Part shown: piece by piece, positions 12,089 to 23,296 of the stretch | Numbering within the stretch: the first letter of the stretch is position 1 | Layout of the letters: every line of letters begins with the position of its first letter | NCBI GenBank assembly: GCA_001304855.1 | Contig: BBZN01000014.1 | Coordinates: 41,295 to 105,294 of the forward strand | Length of the DNA: 64,000 bases | Source: Clostridia bacterium UC5.1-1D2 | Lineage (GTDB): Bacteria > Bacillota > Clostridia > Lachnospirales > Lachnospiraceae | Reading direction: 5' to 3' | Made by a program: the position numbers and the translations under genes | Notes under the pieces: model-generated | What the model was told of the DNA's origin: nothing | The model's database searches: none | What the model saw: the letters and a program-made list of their open reading frames with translations, nothing else

Positions 12089-12707
12089 ATGAAACATATA
12101 CTGGAGAACAATAAGGTATGCGCAATCATGCGCAATGTACCCCTGGAAAAAACCCTGGACTATGCGGAGGCCGTATATAAAGGCGGAATCCATATGTTTG
12201 AGGTTGCCATGAATTCTCCGGAGGCAGTAAAACAGATTGAGATGATGAGAAACCGCTTTGGAGATCAGGCCTTTGTGGGAGCGGGGACGGTCATTAACCA
12301 GGAGCGGTGCAGGGAGGCCAGGGCGGCCGGGGCTCAGTTTTTCTTGACGCCCTCGGCTGTTGTGGGCACTATGGAATTTTGCAGAAACCATGAGATTCCT
12401 CTTTTGCCGGGGGTGCTGACCCCCACAGATGTGACTGTCTGCCTGGAATACGGGTATTCCGTCATGAAGCTCTTCTGCGGGAGAGATGCCCCGGTCCTAC
12501 ATTAAGAGTCTGAAGGGCCCCTTCGACGGCACCGAGTATGTGGCTGTGGGGGGAGTAACCGCAGACAATATAAGGGAATTGCTGAACCAGGGCTTTATAG
12601 GCGTGGGAATCGGAAGCAATCTGATACCGAAGGATATGGTGAAGGACAGCCGGTGGGAGGCGGCGGCGGAATATGTAAGTGAAATCGTGAGGCGCGCCCG
12701 GCAATAA
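12089..12707 (+). CDS. kdgA: KDPG/KHG aldolase (frame break)
   Basis: Class I aldolase that cleaves 2-keto-3-deoxy-6-phosphogluconate to pyruvate and glyceraldehyde-3-phosphate. Family motifs: N-terminal VCAIMRNVPLEKTLDYAEAV, FEVAMNSPEA, GAGTVINQERCREARAAGA, LLPGVLTPTDV and the Schiff-base lysine region GYSVMKLFPAG. The frame changes at 12475, where TTCTGCGG should probably read TTCCCTGCGG (two C lost). The last part (VAVGGVTADNIRELLNQGF) is the phosphate-binding strand. It directly follows kdgK after GAAAGGAG. Confidence 0.92.
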
Positions 12708-12812
12708 GATTCCCCCTCCATGGACAAAACCATTCTGTGGAATACTGCTGCCAGCTCCAGGGAAAGGGTCCGCAGATCCTGCCTGTTAATGTCAGAAACT
12801 TTACATTCAAAG

Positions 12813-12849
12813 CTGCCGGTGTTAAAATGAATTGGACGCCGGCAGTTTT
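12813..12849 (+). terminator. Terminator after kdgA
   Basis: CTGCCGGTGT (12813-12822) pairs with ACGCCGGCAG (12836-12845) with one G-T pair, followed by TTTT. Confidence 0.75.
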
Positions 12850-12900
12850 CTGCCCGGCAAAAAACAGAACATGGAATCTGCACTGCATTAGAGGTAAAAA

Positions 12901-13987
12901 ATGGAAACAAAGAGAATTGTAATAAAAGACCAAAGTCATATTGAGGATAAGGAACTTCTGGAGGCCGCAGAGATACTCCGAAAAGGCGGCCTTGTGGCAT
13001 TTCCCACAGAGACGGTCTACGGTCTGGGAGGAAATGCCCTGGATGAAAGGGCGGCCGGGAAAATCTATGAGGCCAAGGGCCGTCCTTCTGACAATCCTCT
13101 CATCGCCCATGTCTCCTGTGAGGCAGAGGTGGAGCCCCTGGTAAAGGAGATTCCCGAGGCAGGACGCAGGCTTATGAGGCATTCTGGCCGGGCCCCCTGA
13201 CCATAATATTTCCTAAAAGCAATAAAGTCCCCTACGGAACCACAGGAGGCCTGGATACGGTGGCCGTCCGCATGCCGGACCATCCGGTGGCGAACCGGCT
13301 CATCGCTCTGGCCGGAGTGCCGGTGGCGGCGCCCAGCGCCAATACTTCCGGCCGTCCCAGCCCTACAACCGCAGACCATGTGTGGCAGGACATGAAGGGA
13401 CGTATTGATATGATAATTGACGGCGGAGCTGTGGGAATCGGAGTGGAATCCACCATTGTGGACGTGTCGGCGCCGGTGCCTCAGTGCTGCGTCCTGGAGC
13501 CGTCACTATGGAGATGCTGCGCCAGGTGCTGGAAGAGATCACGGTAGATCCTGCCATACTGGGCCCTCTGTCCTCCGATGTAAAGCCAAAGGCGCCGGGA
13601 ATGAAGTACAGGCATTATGCCCCCAAGGCAGATCTTACGCTGGTGGAGACGGGGCAGGGCGGCCCGGCGACTATGGAGAAAACCCAGGTGGGGCGCATGA
13701 TAGCCAAAGTGCGGGCTCTCGCAGAGGAAAAGCTGTCCCAGGGCTGCAGAGTAGGAATTATCTGTACAGACGAGTCCAGAGACAGCTACCCTGAAGGCCT
13801 GGTCCGCAGCATCGGAGCCAGAGACAGCCAGGAATCGGTAGCCCACAATCTCTATGGGTTGCTGAGAGAGTTCGATGATCTTCAGGTGGAATATATATTT
13901 TCAGAAAGCTTCCCGGAGGATCATCTGGGACAGGCCATTATGAACCGTCTTTCCAAAGCCGCCGGATATAAAATTGTGAGAATTTAG
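12901..13987 (+). CDS. sua5: L-threonylcarbamoyladenylate synthase, long Sua5 form (two frame breaks)
   Basis: Makes threonylcarbamoyl-AMP for the universal t6A37 modification of ANN-decoding tRNAs. The YrdC domain shows [33 protein letters not shown] and [13 protein letters not shown]. The C-terminal Sua5 domain begins near [17 protein letters not shown]. The frame changes at 13182 (CATTCTGG for CATTTCTGG) and 13485 (CAGTGCTG for CAGGTGCTG). The repaired protein is about 362 residues, right for the two-domain form. Confidence 0.93.
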
Positions 13988-14036
13988 GGTGTATTCAGAA
14001 GCCCTTTTCTGCCAGATGGAATAAAAAGGAGGCCTT

Positions 14037-14711
14037 ATGGAAAAGCAGACGCTGGGCGAGATTACGGCCCAAAAGATTTTAAATATGATACAGGAGAAGG
14101 GCTGCACCTCCGGCGACAAGCTGCCCACTGAGGCGGAACTGGTGGAAAGCCTGGGAGCAGGCCGCAACACGGTGCGGGAGGCCCTTCGGATCCTTATGTC
14201 CCGCAACATTGTAACCATCCGCCAGGGTTCCGGAACCTTTGTCTCGGACAAAACGGCGTGGCGGACGGATCCTCTGGGATTCTCCCTGATTGAGGACCGC
14301 AGAAAGCTGACTGAGGATTTGATTCAGGTACGGGTGATGCTGGAGCCGCCTCTGGCTGCCCTTGCAGCCCAGAATGCAACAGAGAAAGACATACTTACGC
14401 TGGAAAACATCCTTCTTGACCTGGAGGAGGCCATGGAAAAGAGAGAGGACTATGCAGAAAAGGACTGCCGGTTCCACTCCCAGATAGCCCGCTGCAGCCA
14501 CAATGTGGTCATGGTTAACCTTCTCCCGGTCATCACCCACGGGGTCCGGGTCTTTGCCGGCTCCGTTCAGGAGACGGAATACGAACAGACCCTTCTGTCC
14601 CACCGCAGGATCTTTGAAGCCGTCCGCAGCCGCCGCCCAGTGGACGCAGAGCAGGCCATGTACTTCCACCTGATGTACAATGACAACCGTTATAAAGAGG
14701 AACTCTTGTGA
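14037..14711 (+). CDS. FadR/GntR-family transcriptional regulator
   Basis: A 224-residue repressor-type protein with an N-terminal winged helix (GDKLPTEAELVESLGAGRNTVREALRIL, with the GSGTFV wing) and a C-terminal all-helical FCD ligand domain. It is intact and lies directly upstream of the glycerol-3-phosphate-type oxidoreductase operon, separated by a strong terminator-like hairpin, so it may regulate that operon. The ligand is unknown. Confidence 0.9.
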   Translation: MEKQTLGEITAQKILNMIQEKGCTSGDKLPTEAELVESLGAGRNTVREALRILMSRNIVTIRQGSGTFVSDKTAWRTDPLGFSLIEDRRKLTEDLIQVRVMLEPPLAALAAQNATEKDILTLENILLDLEEAMEKREDYAEKDCRFHSQIARCSHNVVMVNLLPVITHGVRVFAGSVQETEYEQTLLSHRRIFEAVRSRRPVDAEQAMYFHLMYNDNRYKEELL

Positions 14712-14720
14712 CATTCATTA

Positions 14721-14762
14721 TAAAAAGATTCTTATTCATCCCATGAATTTGAATCTTTTTTG
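14721..14762 (+). terminator. Long hairpin terminator between gntR and the glp-like operon
   Basis: AAAAAGATTC pairs perfectly with GAATCTTTTT. Inside, after a TT/TT mismatch, ATTCAT pairs with ATGAAT around a CCC loop, and the hairpin ends in a T run. The upstream arm TTATTCATCCCAT (14732-14744) is matched in inverse by ATGGGATGAATAA at 14804-14816, just before the next gene. Confidence 0.8.
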
Positions 14763-14865
14763 TTGACTAATTCAGTTTAGTATGATAAAAATAGATTATA
14801 TTTATGGGATGAATAAAAGGGTTACCCATACATTTTGTCTGAGATTCCAACAGGAGGAGAGAGCT

Positions 14866-16337
14866 ATGAGGCAGCTATACGATGTGCTCATTATCGGCGG
14901 CGGCGTGGTGGGAAGCGCGATTGCCAGGGAAATGTCCAGGTACAGCCTGAAAATCGGCGTACTTGAGAAGAACATGGATGTATGCAATGAAACCAGCGGG
15001 CGCAATTCAGGGGTGATTCACGGAGGGTTCGCATATGATACGGGGACCCTGAAGGCAAGGCTGTGTGTGGAGGGAAACCGAAACATGGAGCAGCTTGCAG
15101 CGGAATTGGATTTTAAGTTTATCCGCTGCGGCAAAGTGCTGGTAGGCAATACCCAGGAGGATTTGGAGACGCTGAAGCGCACTGTGGAACAGGGGGAGGC
15201 TAACGGGGTCAGAGGGCTGAAGATTATTGACAAAGCCCGCCTTCATGAGCTGGCGCCTGCGGTTGTGGGAGAGTTTGCCATGTTCTCCCTGACAGCGGCA
15301 TCGTGGATCCCTTTAATTACACGATTGCACTGGCTGAGAACGCCCATCAGAACGGAGCGGACTATTTCCTGGGCCATGAGGTTACGGCCATTGACAGGGA
15401 CGGTGACGGCAATTACTGTATCGCCACTCCCAAGGGGCGGTTCCACAGCCGCTGGGTAGTCAACAGCGCAGGTCTTGGCTGCGGAAAAATATCCCATATG
15501 CTGGGGATAAAGGGCTATAAAATAATTGGCTCCAAGGGTGATTATATTATCCTGGACAAGAGAACCGGCCCTCTGCTCCCTCTGCCTGTATACCCTGTGC
15601 CCAGCAACACCTATATGGGAATCCACGTCACCAACACTACGGACGGAAATGTGATTGTAGGCCCCAATGCGGACCTGGTAACCGATTTTACATATTACGG
15701 CGTGCCTCAGGAGAATATGGATTATCTGGCCGAAAGCGCGTCGGCTCTCTGGCCCTGTATCCAAAAGCAGGACTATATCCGCAATTACTCCGGAATCCTT
15801 CCAAAATGGGTGGATGACAAGGGAATCATTCAGGATTTCAAAATAGAGATAAGAGACGATATCGCTCCCAGGGCCATCAATCTCATAGGCATCGAGTCTC
15901 CGGGACTTACAGCGGCGGCGCCCATTGCCAGATATGCCGCAGGCCTTATGGCGGAGCGGGAAAACCTCAGGCCCAACCCGGACTTTCATCCTGTAAGAAA
16001 AGGAATTAAGCGGTTTAAAGAGATGACGCCTGAGGAACAGAATCTCCGGATCCGGGAGAATCCTGATTACGGCCAGGTAGTCTGCCGCTGCGAGAAGGTT
16101 ACAAGGGCCGAGATCCTGGAGGCCATTCACAATCCTCTGGGTGTGGATACTGTGACAGGCGTCAAATACAGAACCCGTTCGATGATGGGGCGGTGCCAGG
16201 GCGGATACTGCCAGATGCGGATCGCCCAGATGCTGCAGGAGGAGCTGGGGAAAAAGGAGACGGAGATTCTGTATTCAGGGGAAGGTTCTCAGCTGTTTTA
16301 CGGAAAAGTCCGACAGGAGGTGCAGAATGAGAGCTGA
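14866..16337 (+). CDS. GlpA-like FAD-dependent glycerol-3-phosphate dehydrogenase (frame break)
   Basis: FAD oxidoreductase of the anaerobic glycerol-3-phosphate dehydrogenase type. The N-terminal dinucleotide fold (YDVLIIGGGVVGSAIAREMS), the substrate loop NETSGRNSGVIHGGFAY and the DAO core are followed by a BFD-type [2Fe-2S] domain with VCRCEKVTRAEI and MGRCQGGYC. The ATG at 14866 after GGAGGAGAG is preferred over an in-frame upstream ATG without a ribosome site. The frame changes near 15290 (one C lost from CCCC), restoring MFSPDSGIVDPFNYT. It overlaps the next oxidoreductase by 11 bases. The substrate could be a related hydroxy-acid or polyol phosphate. Confidence 0.87.
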
Positions 16338-17662
16338 GTTAAATGAGATAACAGTGGAGAGGGTCGATGTTCTTATTGTGGGCGGAGGACCTGCAGGCCT
16401 GGCCGCAGCCGTGGAGCTGTACCATAAGGGAATTCGGAATATTCTTATTGTGGAGCGGGAAAAGCAGCTGGGGGGAATCCTGCGCCAGTGTATACACGAC
16501 GGATTCGGACTTACCAGGTTTAAAACCACCCTAAGCGGGCCGGAGTATGCCGACAGGTTCATAGAAGAGGTTGAACAACTGGGCGTCCCCTATATCACAG
16601 ACGCAGCGGTGCTGGAGGTGTCGGGTGATAAGACTGTCACTGCGGCCTGCAGCCAGGGAATTCGGCAGTGGAAGGCTGCGGCCGTAATCCTGGCCATGGG
16701 GTGCAGGGAGAGAACCAGAGGAGCGCTTGGAATTCCCGGCGAACGTCCCGCAGGCGTATTTACTGCAGGCGTTGCCCAGGCGTATATAAACCTCTACAAC
16801 CTTATGCCTGCCAGGGAGGTGGTTATATTGGGATCCGGCGACATAGGAATGATCATGGCCCGCCGGCTTACGCTGGAGGCGCTCATGTCCAGGCAGTGTT
16901 TGAGATACAGCCCTACCCCAGCGGTCTGCCCCGGAACATTGAACAATGCCTGAATGATTACAATATTCCTCTCTATTTAAGCCATACCGTGACTTCCGTT
17001 CACGGCGGCAGACGGCTTACAGGGGTGACGGCAGCCCAGGTGGATGAACATTTTAATCCTATTCACGGAACGGAGAAGGAGTATTCATGCGACACGCTGA
17101 TTCTGTCTGTGGGACTGATTCCTGAGAGCGAGCTGACTATGGACGCCGGGGTCACTCTGGACCCCAGAACCAAAGGCGCGTGGTGGATGAAAACTTCCAG
17201 ACGGATGTGGAGGGCATTTTTGCAGCGGGAAATGTACTTCACGTTCATGACCTGGTGGACTTTGTATCTATGGAGGCGGAGGCCCTGGCGGACTCTGCAG
17301 CCCGCTACATAAAGGAGGGCCCCCTTGCCCCCTGCCCCATCAGGATACATACGGACAAAAACCTGGGCCATACCATACCCCAGAAGGTCAGCGGCGCCCG
17401 GAATTTCAACCTGTCCATGCGTGTGACCCATCCTATGGGAAATTGCCGGATTGCAGTATCCCAGGGGGACAGGGAGATAGCAGCCAAAGAGATGAAAAAG
17501 GCCATACCTGCGGAAATGATCCAGATGGAGATTCCATGTGAAAAATTAGAGGCGGATAAACCACTGGAGATCACCTGCGAAAGCAGGATGCCGGATAAGG
17601 GCCCGGAGCGTTCGCGTGAAAAGCCGGTATGGGATAAGAATCTGGAGGTGCATAAGCAATGA
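16327..17662 (+). CDS. NAD(P)/FAD-dependent oxidoreductase paired with GlpA (two frame breaks)
   Basis: Pyridine-nucleotide-disulfide-type flavoprotein with an N-terminal FAD motif (VDVLIVGGGPAGLAAAVELY), an NAD-binding motif (VVILGSGDIGMIMARRL) and the C-terminal FAD site DVEGIFAAGNVLHVHDLVD. The frame changes near 16880 (GAGGCGCTC for GAGGGCGCTC) and near 17180 (GCGTGGTGG for GCGGTGGTGG). In related Clostridia operons, this protein, a GlpA-like enzyme and a DUF1667 protein occur together and probably form one complex that moves electrons from glycerol-3-phosphate to a carrier. Stop and next start overlap (ATGA). Confidence 0.85.
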
Positions 17663-18039
17663 CAAGAGAATTCACCTGTATTATATGCCCAAATGGCTGT
17701 GAAATTACGGCGGAGACAGAGGGGGAGGAGGGAAAGCAGCGGCTGACCTCCTGCCGGGGAGCCCTGTGCCCAAGGGGAAATGCCTATGTGGAGCAGGAAT
17801 TGAGGGATCCCCGCAGAAACCTTGCAACCTCTGTGCTTGTAAAGGGCGGAGCCCTGCCTCTGGCCAGCGTCCGCCTGACGTCCCCGATCCCCAAGGACCG
17901 GCTTCCCGACGCGATGAAGGAAATCAAAGCCTGCGTCCTCACAGCTCCGGTTCAGGCCGGGGATATAGTAATCCACAGGCTGCTGGGATACCATACGGAT
18001 GTGATTGTAACCAAATCCGTATCCGAAGCAGAAGAATAG
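17659..18039 (+). CDS. DUF1667 cysteine-motif protein
   Basis: A 126-residue intact protein with FTCIICPNGCEIT at the start and SCRGALCPRGNAY near residue 35, four cysteines in CxxC-like pairs that could hold an Fe-S cluster or zinc. DUF1667 proteins are regularly the third gene after GlpA-like and FAD/NAD oxidoreductase genes. It overlaps the preceding stop by four bases, indicating co-translation. The biochemical role is not established; an electron-transfer subunit is likely. Confidence 0.85.
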   Translation: MTREFTCIICPNGCEITAETEGEEGKQRLTSCRGALCPRGNAYVEQELRDPRRNLATSVLVKGGALPLASVRLTSPIPKDRLPDAMKEIKACVLTAPVQAGDIVIHRLLGYHTDVIVTKSVSEAEE

Positions 18040-18093
18040 CCGAAGCCGATAAGAGGCATGGTTCTCTGCCGCAGAAATATAATACCATAGAAT

Positions 18094-18147
18094 AAAACGT
18101 CCGATTTTCCGGGAATCCGAATTCCCGGGAAAAAACGGACGTTTTTT
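18094..18147 (+). terminator. Bidirectional terminator
   Basis: AAAACGTCCG (18094-18103) pairs with CGGACGTTTT (18136-18145), with an inner CCGGGAAT/ATTCCCGG stem, flanked by A and T runs on both sides. It separates the plus-strand glp-like operon from the minus-strand GntR gene. Confidence 0.85.
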
Positions 18148-18238
18148 GTGTATGCCACTTCCCAAACAGTACGCCGCCGGGCAGAGGCTTTTACAGACCC
18201 TGCCCGGCGGCTTCAAATACGGAACAAGCTGCCCGCAG

Positions 18239-18921
18239 CTATATAAAATACTCCGGGAATTTCTTTCTGAGCACGCCCTGGTCTACCAGGGCGGTGGAAA
18301 TATGCTGAACCATGGCTTTTCCGGCGGCTTTTGGATCCCGGGACTCCAACGCTTTGCAGATTGCCAGATGTTCGTTGATCACACGGTCGGAAATGGCTAT
18401 ATGGTAACTCAGCTTCCTCTGCCTGTCAAAATGGGGCATCACCGTCTCCATTGTCTCGTAGATAAACGTCATATTGCATACATCATAGAATTCTTTATGA
18501 AAGGCGATATCCAGGGCCAGAAATTTTTCAAAATTCTCCCTGGGACCGTTGGCCGCATAGTCCTTCTGGAGCGTGATTGCATCGTAGAGATTATCCAGAT
18601 TCTCCTGACTCATAAGACCGCAGCTCATTTCCGCCAGAGGGCCTTCTATCATCTTGCGCATGGTACACACCTGTTCCACAATTTCCGTATTGATAAGTGA
18701 CACAAAGATTCCCCGCTGAGGATAACTCTCAATAAGCTGTCCGTTTGTAAGGGAAAGTATGGCCTCCCGCACAGGAGTACGGCTTATATTCAACTCTTTT
18801 GATATCTCAATATCGGATATTTTTGCCCTGGGACAAAATTCAGATTGATTATCTGGTGGAGAAGATAACGCTGGGCAAACTCCCGGGCGGTTTCACCTGA
18901 TTTCTGCTTGAATGTATTCAT
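18239..18921 (-). CDS. FadR/GntR-family regulator divergent from the Liv transporter (frame break)
   Basis: About 227 residues after repair. The N-terminal winged helix reads SRTPVREAILSLTNGQLIES and PQRGIFV; the C-terminal FCD domain includes LDIAFHKEFYDVCN, with metal-ligand-like His residues. The true start is the ATG at 18919-18921, which follows AAAAAGGAGCTGCAGCA on the minus strand. The first 40 residues are in another frame because one A is missing from an A run near 18822. Its divergent position suggests control of the adjacent ABC transporter. Confidence 0.87.
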
Positions 18922-19280
18922 TGCTGCAGCTCCTTTTTATATTCATATTGTCACCAATCAAAAGTGATATATTAGGAAAATGTCTTTTTGCTACAGTTAG
19001 TATATCGGGAGGTAAGTCTATTTGTCAAGGCACAGCCGGATAAATAGGGATATAATGCAGGTTTGAATTTTAAAAAAGAGTATTAATTGGTCTATATGCA
19101 CAAAAAATGATGGAATAAAATGTGTAAACCATACAAAGTATTTGTTAAAAAATTATTTAATATTGCAATAGATGAGTCTATATAGTATATTACTATCATA
19201 ATGATATATCAATATGAAGTTAATATATCGTTAAAGACATCAACCTGTTTAAGGAGAAAAACTAAGAGGAGGATTACAAC
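18922..19280. promoter_or_regulatory. Divergent control region of gntR and the Liv-type operon
   Basis: 359 AT-rich bases without a gene. It contains a dyad ATAGTA-TAT-TACTAT at 19182-19196 and a second, looser dyad GATATAT...ATATATC (about 19203-19229), both candidate operators. No -35/-10 pair is clear enough to name. A GAGGAGG ribosome site precedes the transporter gene. Confidence 0.45.
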
Positions 19281-20524
19281 ATGAGGAAAATGAAAAAATG
19301 TTTGGGAGCTGCCATGGCGATCTGTCTCGTATCATCATCCCTTGCAGCATGTTCAGGCGGAGGCGGGACTGCTACCACAGCAGCTCAGGCGGCAGCGCCT
19401 GCAGCGCCCGCGGCAGACGGAACGGAGGCGTCAGGTGATGCGGCTATGCAGTCAGCTGCATCAGGCGATCCCATCAAAATCGGCGTATCCAATATGGTAA
19501 CCGGCCCCATGGCGGCGGGAGGCCTTCGCATGAAGCAGGCTATCACCCTTGCATTTGAGGAGATTAACGCAGCAGGCGGCGTTCTGGGCGGCAGGCCTCT
19601 GGAGATGGTGCTTGTGGATGATACGGGAACGCCTACAGGCGCAGTTAATGCCGTGAATAAGATTCTGGGTGAGAATGTATCCGTGGCAATCGGACCCCAT
19701 ACCTCCCCTATGGCTTCCGCGACCCAGGAACTGTACCGTAAGGCCGGGGTGCCCTTTATCTCAGCAGCTACCTCTCCAAAGCTTTTAGATGCCCAGAATC
19801 CGTATTTCTTCCGTATATCCGTATCTGATGGCGCGGTAGGACCGGCCATGGTGGAATTTGCAAAAGAGAAATTCGGCGCGAAAAAATCGGCGCTCTCTAT
19901 GACACGGACGACTATGGAGTGGCGGCGGACAACGCCACCAAGCTTACTGCGAACCAACGGCATAGAATATTATTCGGAAGGATTTACTTCCGGCGATAAG
20001 GATCTGACCTCCCAGCTCTCCAAGATTAAGGGATGGGGACCGGATGTGGTGTTTGATTTTTCACACGATGCAGAGGCAGCCTTAATTGTACGCCAGCTGG
20101 ATGAGCTGGGTATGGGCGACCTTCCCCATGTAGGACCGAATGCTCTTGCGCAGTCCCAGACCTACGACCTCTGCGACGCAAAGCAGCTGGAGGTACTTAC
20201 GCTTCCACAGATTTCTATGCAGACGAGAGCAACCCGGTTATGAAGAAGTATCTGGATGATTTCCATGGCCGCTGGGGCGAGGATGTGGAGCGTTATGCAG
20301 CCATGTATTATACGGCGGCATACCTGGCAGCAGACGCCATTGAGAGAGCGGGTTCCGATAAACCTGAGGATATAAGGCAGGCCCTTTCCGAGACAAAAGA
20401 TTTTGAGGCCGTATTCGGCATGCTGAACTGTTCTGAGCAGGGAGAGATGAATACCAACCTGTATATTCTGGTGTTTGACGGAGAGAAAAATATGAACGTG
20501 GCACAGCAGGTTTCCCTGGACTGA
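19281..20524 (+). CDS. Liv-type ABC transporter substrate-binding lipoprotein (several frame breaks)
   Basis: Periplasmic-binding-protein type I lipoprotein of the branched-chain amino acid (LivK) class. The signal MRKMKKCLGAAMAICLVSSS ends in the lipobox SLAACSGG. The mature part has IKIGVSNMVTGPMAAGGLRM, LAFEEINAAGGVLGG and VAIGPHTSPMASATQELYRKA. Four one-base losses (near 19885, 19940, 19955 and 20205) scramble a middle patch that should read KIGALYDTDDYGVAADNATK and a later LYASTDFYADESNPVMKKYL. The family binds amino acids but also many other acids and amides, so the ligand is open. First gene of a six-gene operon. Confidence 0.88.
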
Positions 20525-20643
20525 CGGAGACAGATAACGTAAATCCATAAAATGTGCAACATAAATAAACAGACATATATTCCGTGTCGGGGTTTATATC
20601 CCGGCGCGGATAATCTTAAGGAAAGTTTTAGGGAGGTTTAAGT

Positions 20644-21510
20644 ATGCAGGTATTTGTACAGCTGCTCATCACCGGTATTGCAATGGGGTTTATCTATGCG
20701 CTGGTAGGAATTGAGTACACACTGATATGGAATGCAACCGGACTTCTGAACTTCAGCCATGATAAATTTATCCTGTTTGGCGCGTATATGTTTGCAGGTA
20801 CTTACGTACTGAGCCTGGGGCTCCCTCCGGTACTGGCAATTCTCTGCACAGTTCTCACGATGTTTCTTCTGGGCATGGTGAGCGCTTTTGTGATATTTAA
20901 CCCGCTGAGCAAGCTCTCGACAAATTTATTCGCTGTAATCGGAACCGTTATTTTAGGAAGAATTATTACGGAATCCGTCCGCTTAATCTGGGGACCCCTT
21001 CCATTTACACTGGACAGCTTTTTAAGAGGCTCCGTCCATCTTGGGCCCATTGTAGTGTCCAAGGCCCACCTTGTAATTATTGCAGTCTGTACGGTTATTA
21101 CGGCAGGACTCCAGGTGTTTTTTAAAACCACCAAGATGGGAAAGGCCATGCGCTGCGTATCTGAGAACAAGACAGCCGCCTCTTTAATGGGTATCAATGT
21201 TCCCATGAACATTGCATTTACGGTAGGCCTGTCCGCGCTGATCTGTGCGACTATCGGTATTCTGGTAATTCCGATTTTCAACGTGGAACTTCAGATGTCC
21301 TCAATGATTGGCCTGAAAGGCTTTGCATCGGGTGTTATCGGCGGATTCGGCTATCTGCCGGGCGCGATTGCAGGCGGTATTCTTCTGGGGGTTGTGGAGA
21401 TTTTTGGAAGTATGATTATCCCTTCTGTGTATAAGGACTGCCTTTCTTTTATACTTTTGATCATTTTCCTGCTGATTAAACCTTCAGGAATTTTAGGAAG
21501 CAGGAGGTAA
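20644..21510 (+). CDS. livH: Liv-type ABC transporter permease 1 (LivH)
   Basis: A 288-residue integral membrane protein with about eight hydrophobic helices and the LivH-type conserved loop GLKGFASGVIGGFGYLPGAIAGG. It opens MQVFVQLLITGIAMGFIYAL after a GGGAGG site. Intact. It pairs with the LivM-type permease 12 bases downstream. Confidence 0.93.
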   Translation: MQVFVQLLITGIAMGFIYALVGIEYTLIWNATGLLNFSHDKFILFGAYMFAGTYVLSLGLPPVLAILCTVLTMFLLGMVSAFVIFNPLSKLSTNLFAVIGTVILGRIITESVRLIWGPLPFTLDSFLRGSVHLGPIVVSKAHLVIIAVCTVITAGLQVFFKTTKMGKAMRCVSENKTAASLMGINVPMNIAFTVGLSALICATIGILVIPIFNVELQMSSMIGLKGFASGVIGGFGYLPGAIAGGILLGVVEIFGSMIIPSVYKDCLSFILLIIFLLIKPSGILGSRR

Positions 21511-21521
21511 GGAGGAGAGCT

Positions 21522-22489
21522 ATGAAAAAAATGTATCCGCGCTTATAATTGCATTGGCAGCGATTGCTTTCGCAGCGATTCTTCCTATGTTTATTTCCAA
21601 TAATTACCATTTAAACCTGATGATTCAGGTGCTGATCAATATCATAATCGTTGTGGGGCTTAACTTTATTACCGGACTTACGGGTCAGATGAACCTGGGT
21701 ACTGCAGGCATCTTTTCCATGGGAGCCTATACCTCCTCCCTTCTGGCTACGAGGCTGGGGCTCAACCCCTGGCTCTGTATTATAGCTGCAATCGGAATGG
21801 GGTTTCTCATCGGAATGGGACTTGGGTATCCATCCCTCAGAGTTTCCGGCGTGTATCTGGCGCTCACGACTATCGGCTTTTCCGAGATTGTCAGAATTCT
21901 CATGACGAACCTGACGGATCTTACAGGGGGAGCGTTGGGCGTAACAGGCATACCCTCATTTTCTGTTTTCGGTTTTAAGCTTCAGACCAACAAGGAAATC
22001 TACTACCTCTATCTCTTCATAGCGGTGATACTGATATTTAATGCTTACCGTATTGTCAATTCCAAGTGGGGGCGTTCCTTTCTGGCAGTCAAGGATAACC
22101 CGGATGCAGTGGAGGCAGGCGGAGTAAATATTGCAAGCATTAAAATTATGGCATTTACCATGGCGGCTATCTATGCTACCATAGCAGGCAGCCTGTATGC
22201 CCACTATGTGGGCTTTATCAACCCCAGCGCCTACAACCTGGAATTTTCCATCAACTATGTTGTAATGCTGGTTATCGGCGGTATCGGTTCGGTTCCGGGC
22301 AATGTCTTAGGAGCGATCCTTGTGACTCTGGTGCCGGAGTTCCTGCGGTTTATGGAGAACTATTACTGGCTGGTATTTTCCATTATCACACTGCTGTTTG
22401 TTATTTTCCTTCCAAATGGAATTGTATCTCTGTTCAGAGTTAAAAAGGCAGCAGGGAAAACAGCGAAAGGAGGCCGGGCAAATGGCTGA
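21522..22489 (+). CDS. livM: Liv-type ABC transporter permease 2 (LivM; frame break at N-terminus)
   Basis: A 322-residue membrane permease with LNFITGLTGQMNLGTAGIFS, YPSLRVSGVYLALTTIGFSEIVRIL and VMLVIGGIGSVPGNVLGAIL, typical of LivM. The ATG at 21522 follows AAGGAGGAGAGCT; one A is missing from the A run at 21524-21530, and restoring it gives MKKNVSALIIALAAIAFAAI. The 3' end overlaps livG by eight bases. Confidence 0.92.
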
Positions 22490-23296
22490 TACAAGAGAGG
22501 GAAAATCTATCTTAACTTTAAACCATGTAACCAAGAGATTCTCCGGTCTGGTTGCAGTAAACGACCTGTCTCTTGATATGAAGGAGCGCACCATCCACGC
22601 TCTTATCGGGCCAAACGGCGCAGGAAAATCCACTGCCATCAATATGATTACGGGACTTCTTCCTCTGACAGAGGGAGAGATTTATCACGAGAACGTTAAA
22701 ATCAGCGGTATGAGCGCCCACCAGATTGCCCGGACCCGGTGCAGCCGTACCTTTCAGAATCTGAAACTTTACCGCTCCATGACAGTGAAGGAAAATCTTA
22801 TGATGGGCCGCATGATGGATATGAAGCAGGGCATCTTTCCCTTTATGTTCAACTTTACAGGAGCTGCCAGGGAAGAGAAGCTTATGAGCGAGAAAGCGGA
22901 TTCCATTCTGGAGTTCATCGGACTCCAGGATCTGGCTGGAGAGTATCCGTCCAATATGCCTTACGGAAAGCAGAAACTGACAGAGCTGGCCAGATCCTTA
23001 TGTCGGAACCCAAGCTTTTGTTTTTAGATGAGCCGGCTGCAGGGCTGAATCCCTCGGAGCGGGTGGAATTTGTGGATATTATGCTGAAGGTATTTGACTC
23101 GGGGATCGACATTTTCCTCATTGAGCATAACATGGACGTTATTATGAATATAAGCAATTACATAACCGTTATCAACTTCGGCGCCAAGATTGCCGAAGGC
23201 ACGCCGGAGGAGATCCAGCAGGATCCGGTGGTCATCAAGGCGTACCTGGGCGACCGGTATAAGCAGAATATGGCAAGGGGGGCTGCGCATGCTTAA
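22482..23296 (+). CDS. livG: Liv-type ABC transporter ATPase 1 (LivG; frame break)
   Basis: ABC ATPase with Walker A IGPNGAGKSTAINMITG, Q-loop CSRTFQNLKLYRSMTV, signature-like MPYGKQKLTELAR and Walker B KLLFLDEPAAGLNPSE, followed by the H-loop IFLIEHNMDVIM. The start overlaps the livM stop and has AAAGGAGG upstream. The frame changes near 22995, where TCCTTATG should read TCCCTTATG. Overlaps livF by eight bases. Confidence 0.93.

Noticed and set aside
11147..12391. Long minus-strand open frame of 414 codons
   Set aside because: It lies antisense to kdgK and kdgA, has no recognisable domain or ribosome site, and follows from the codon bias of the real genes.
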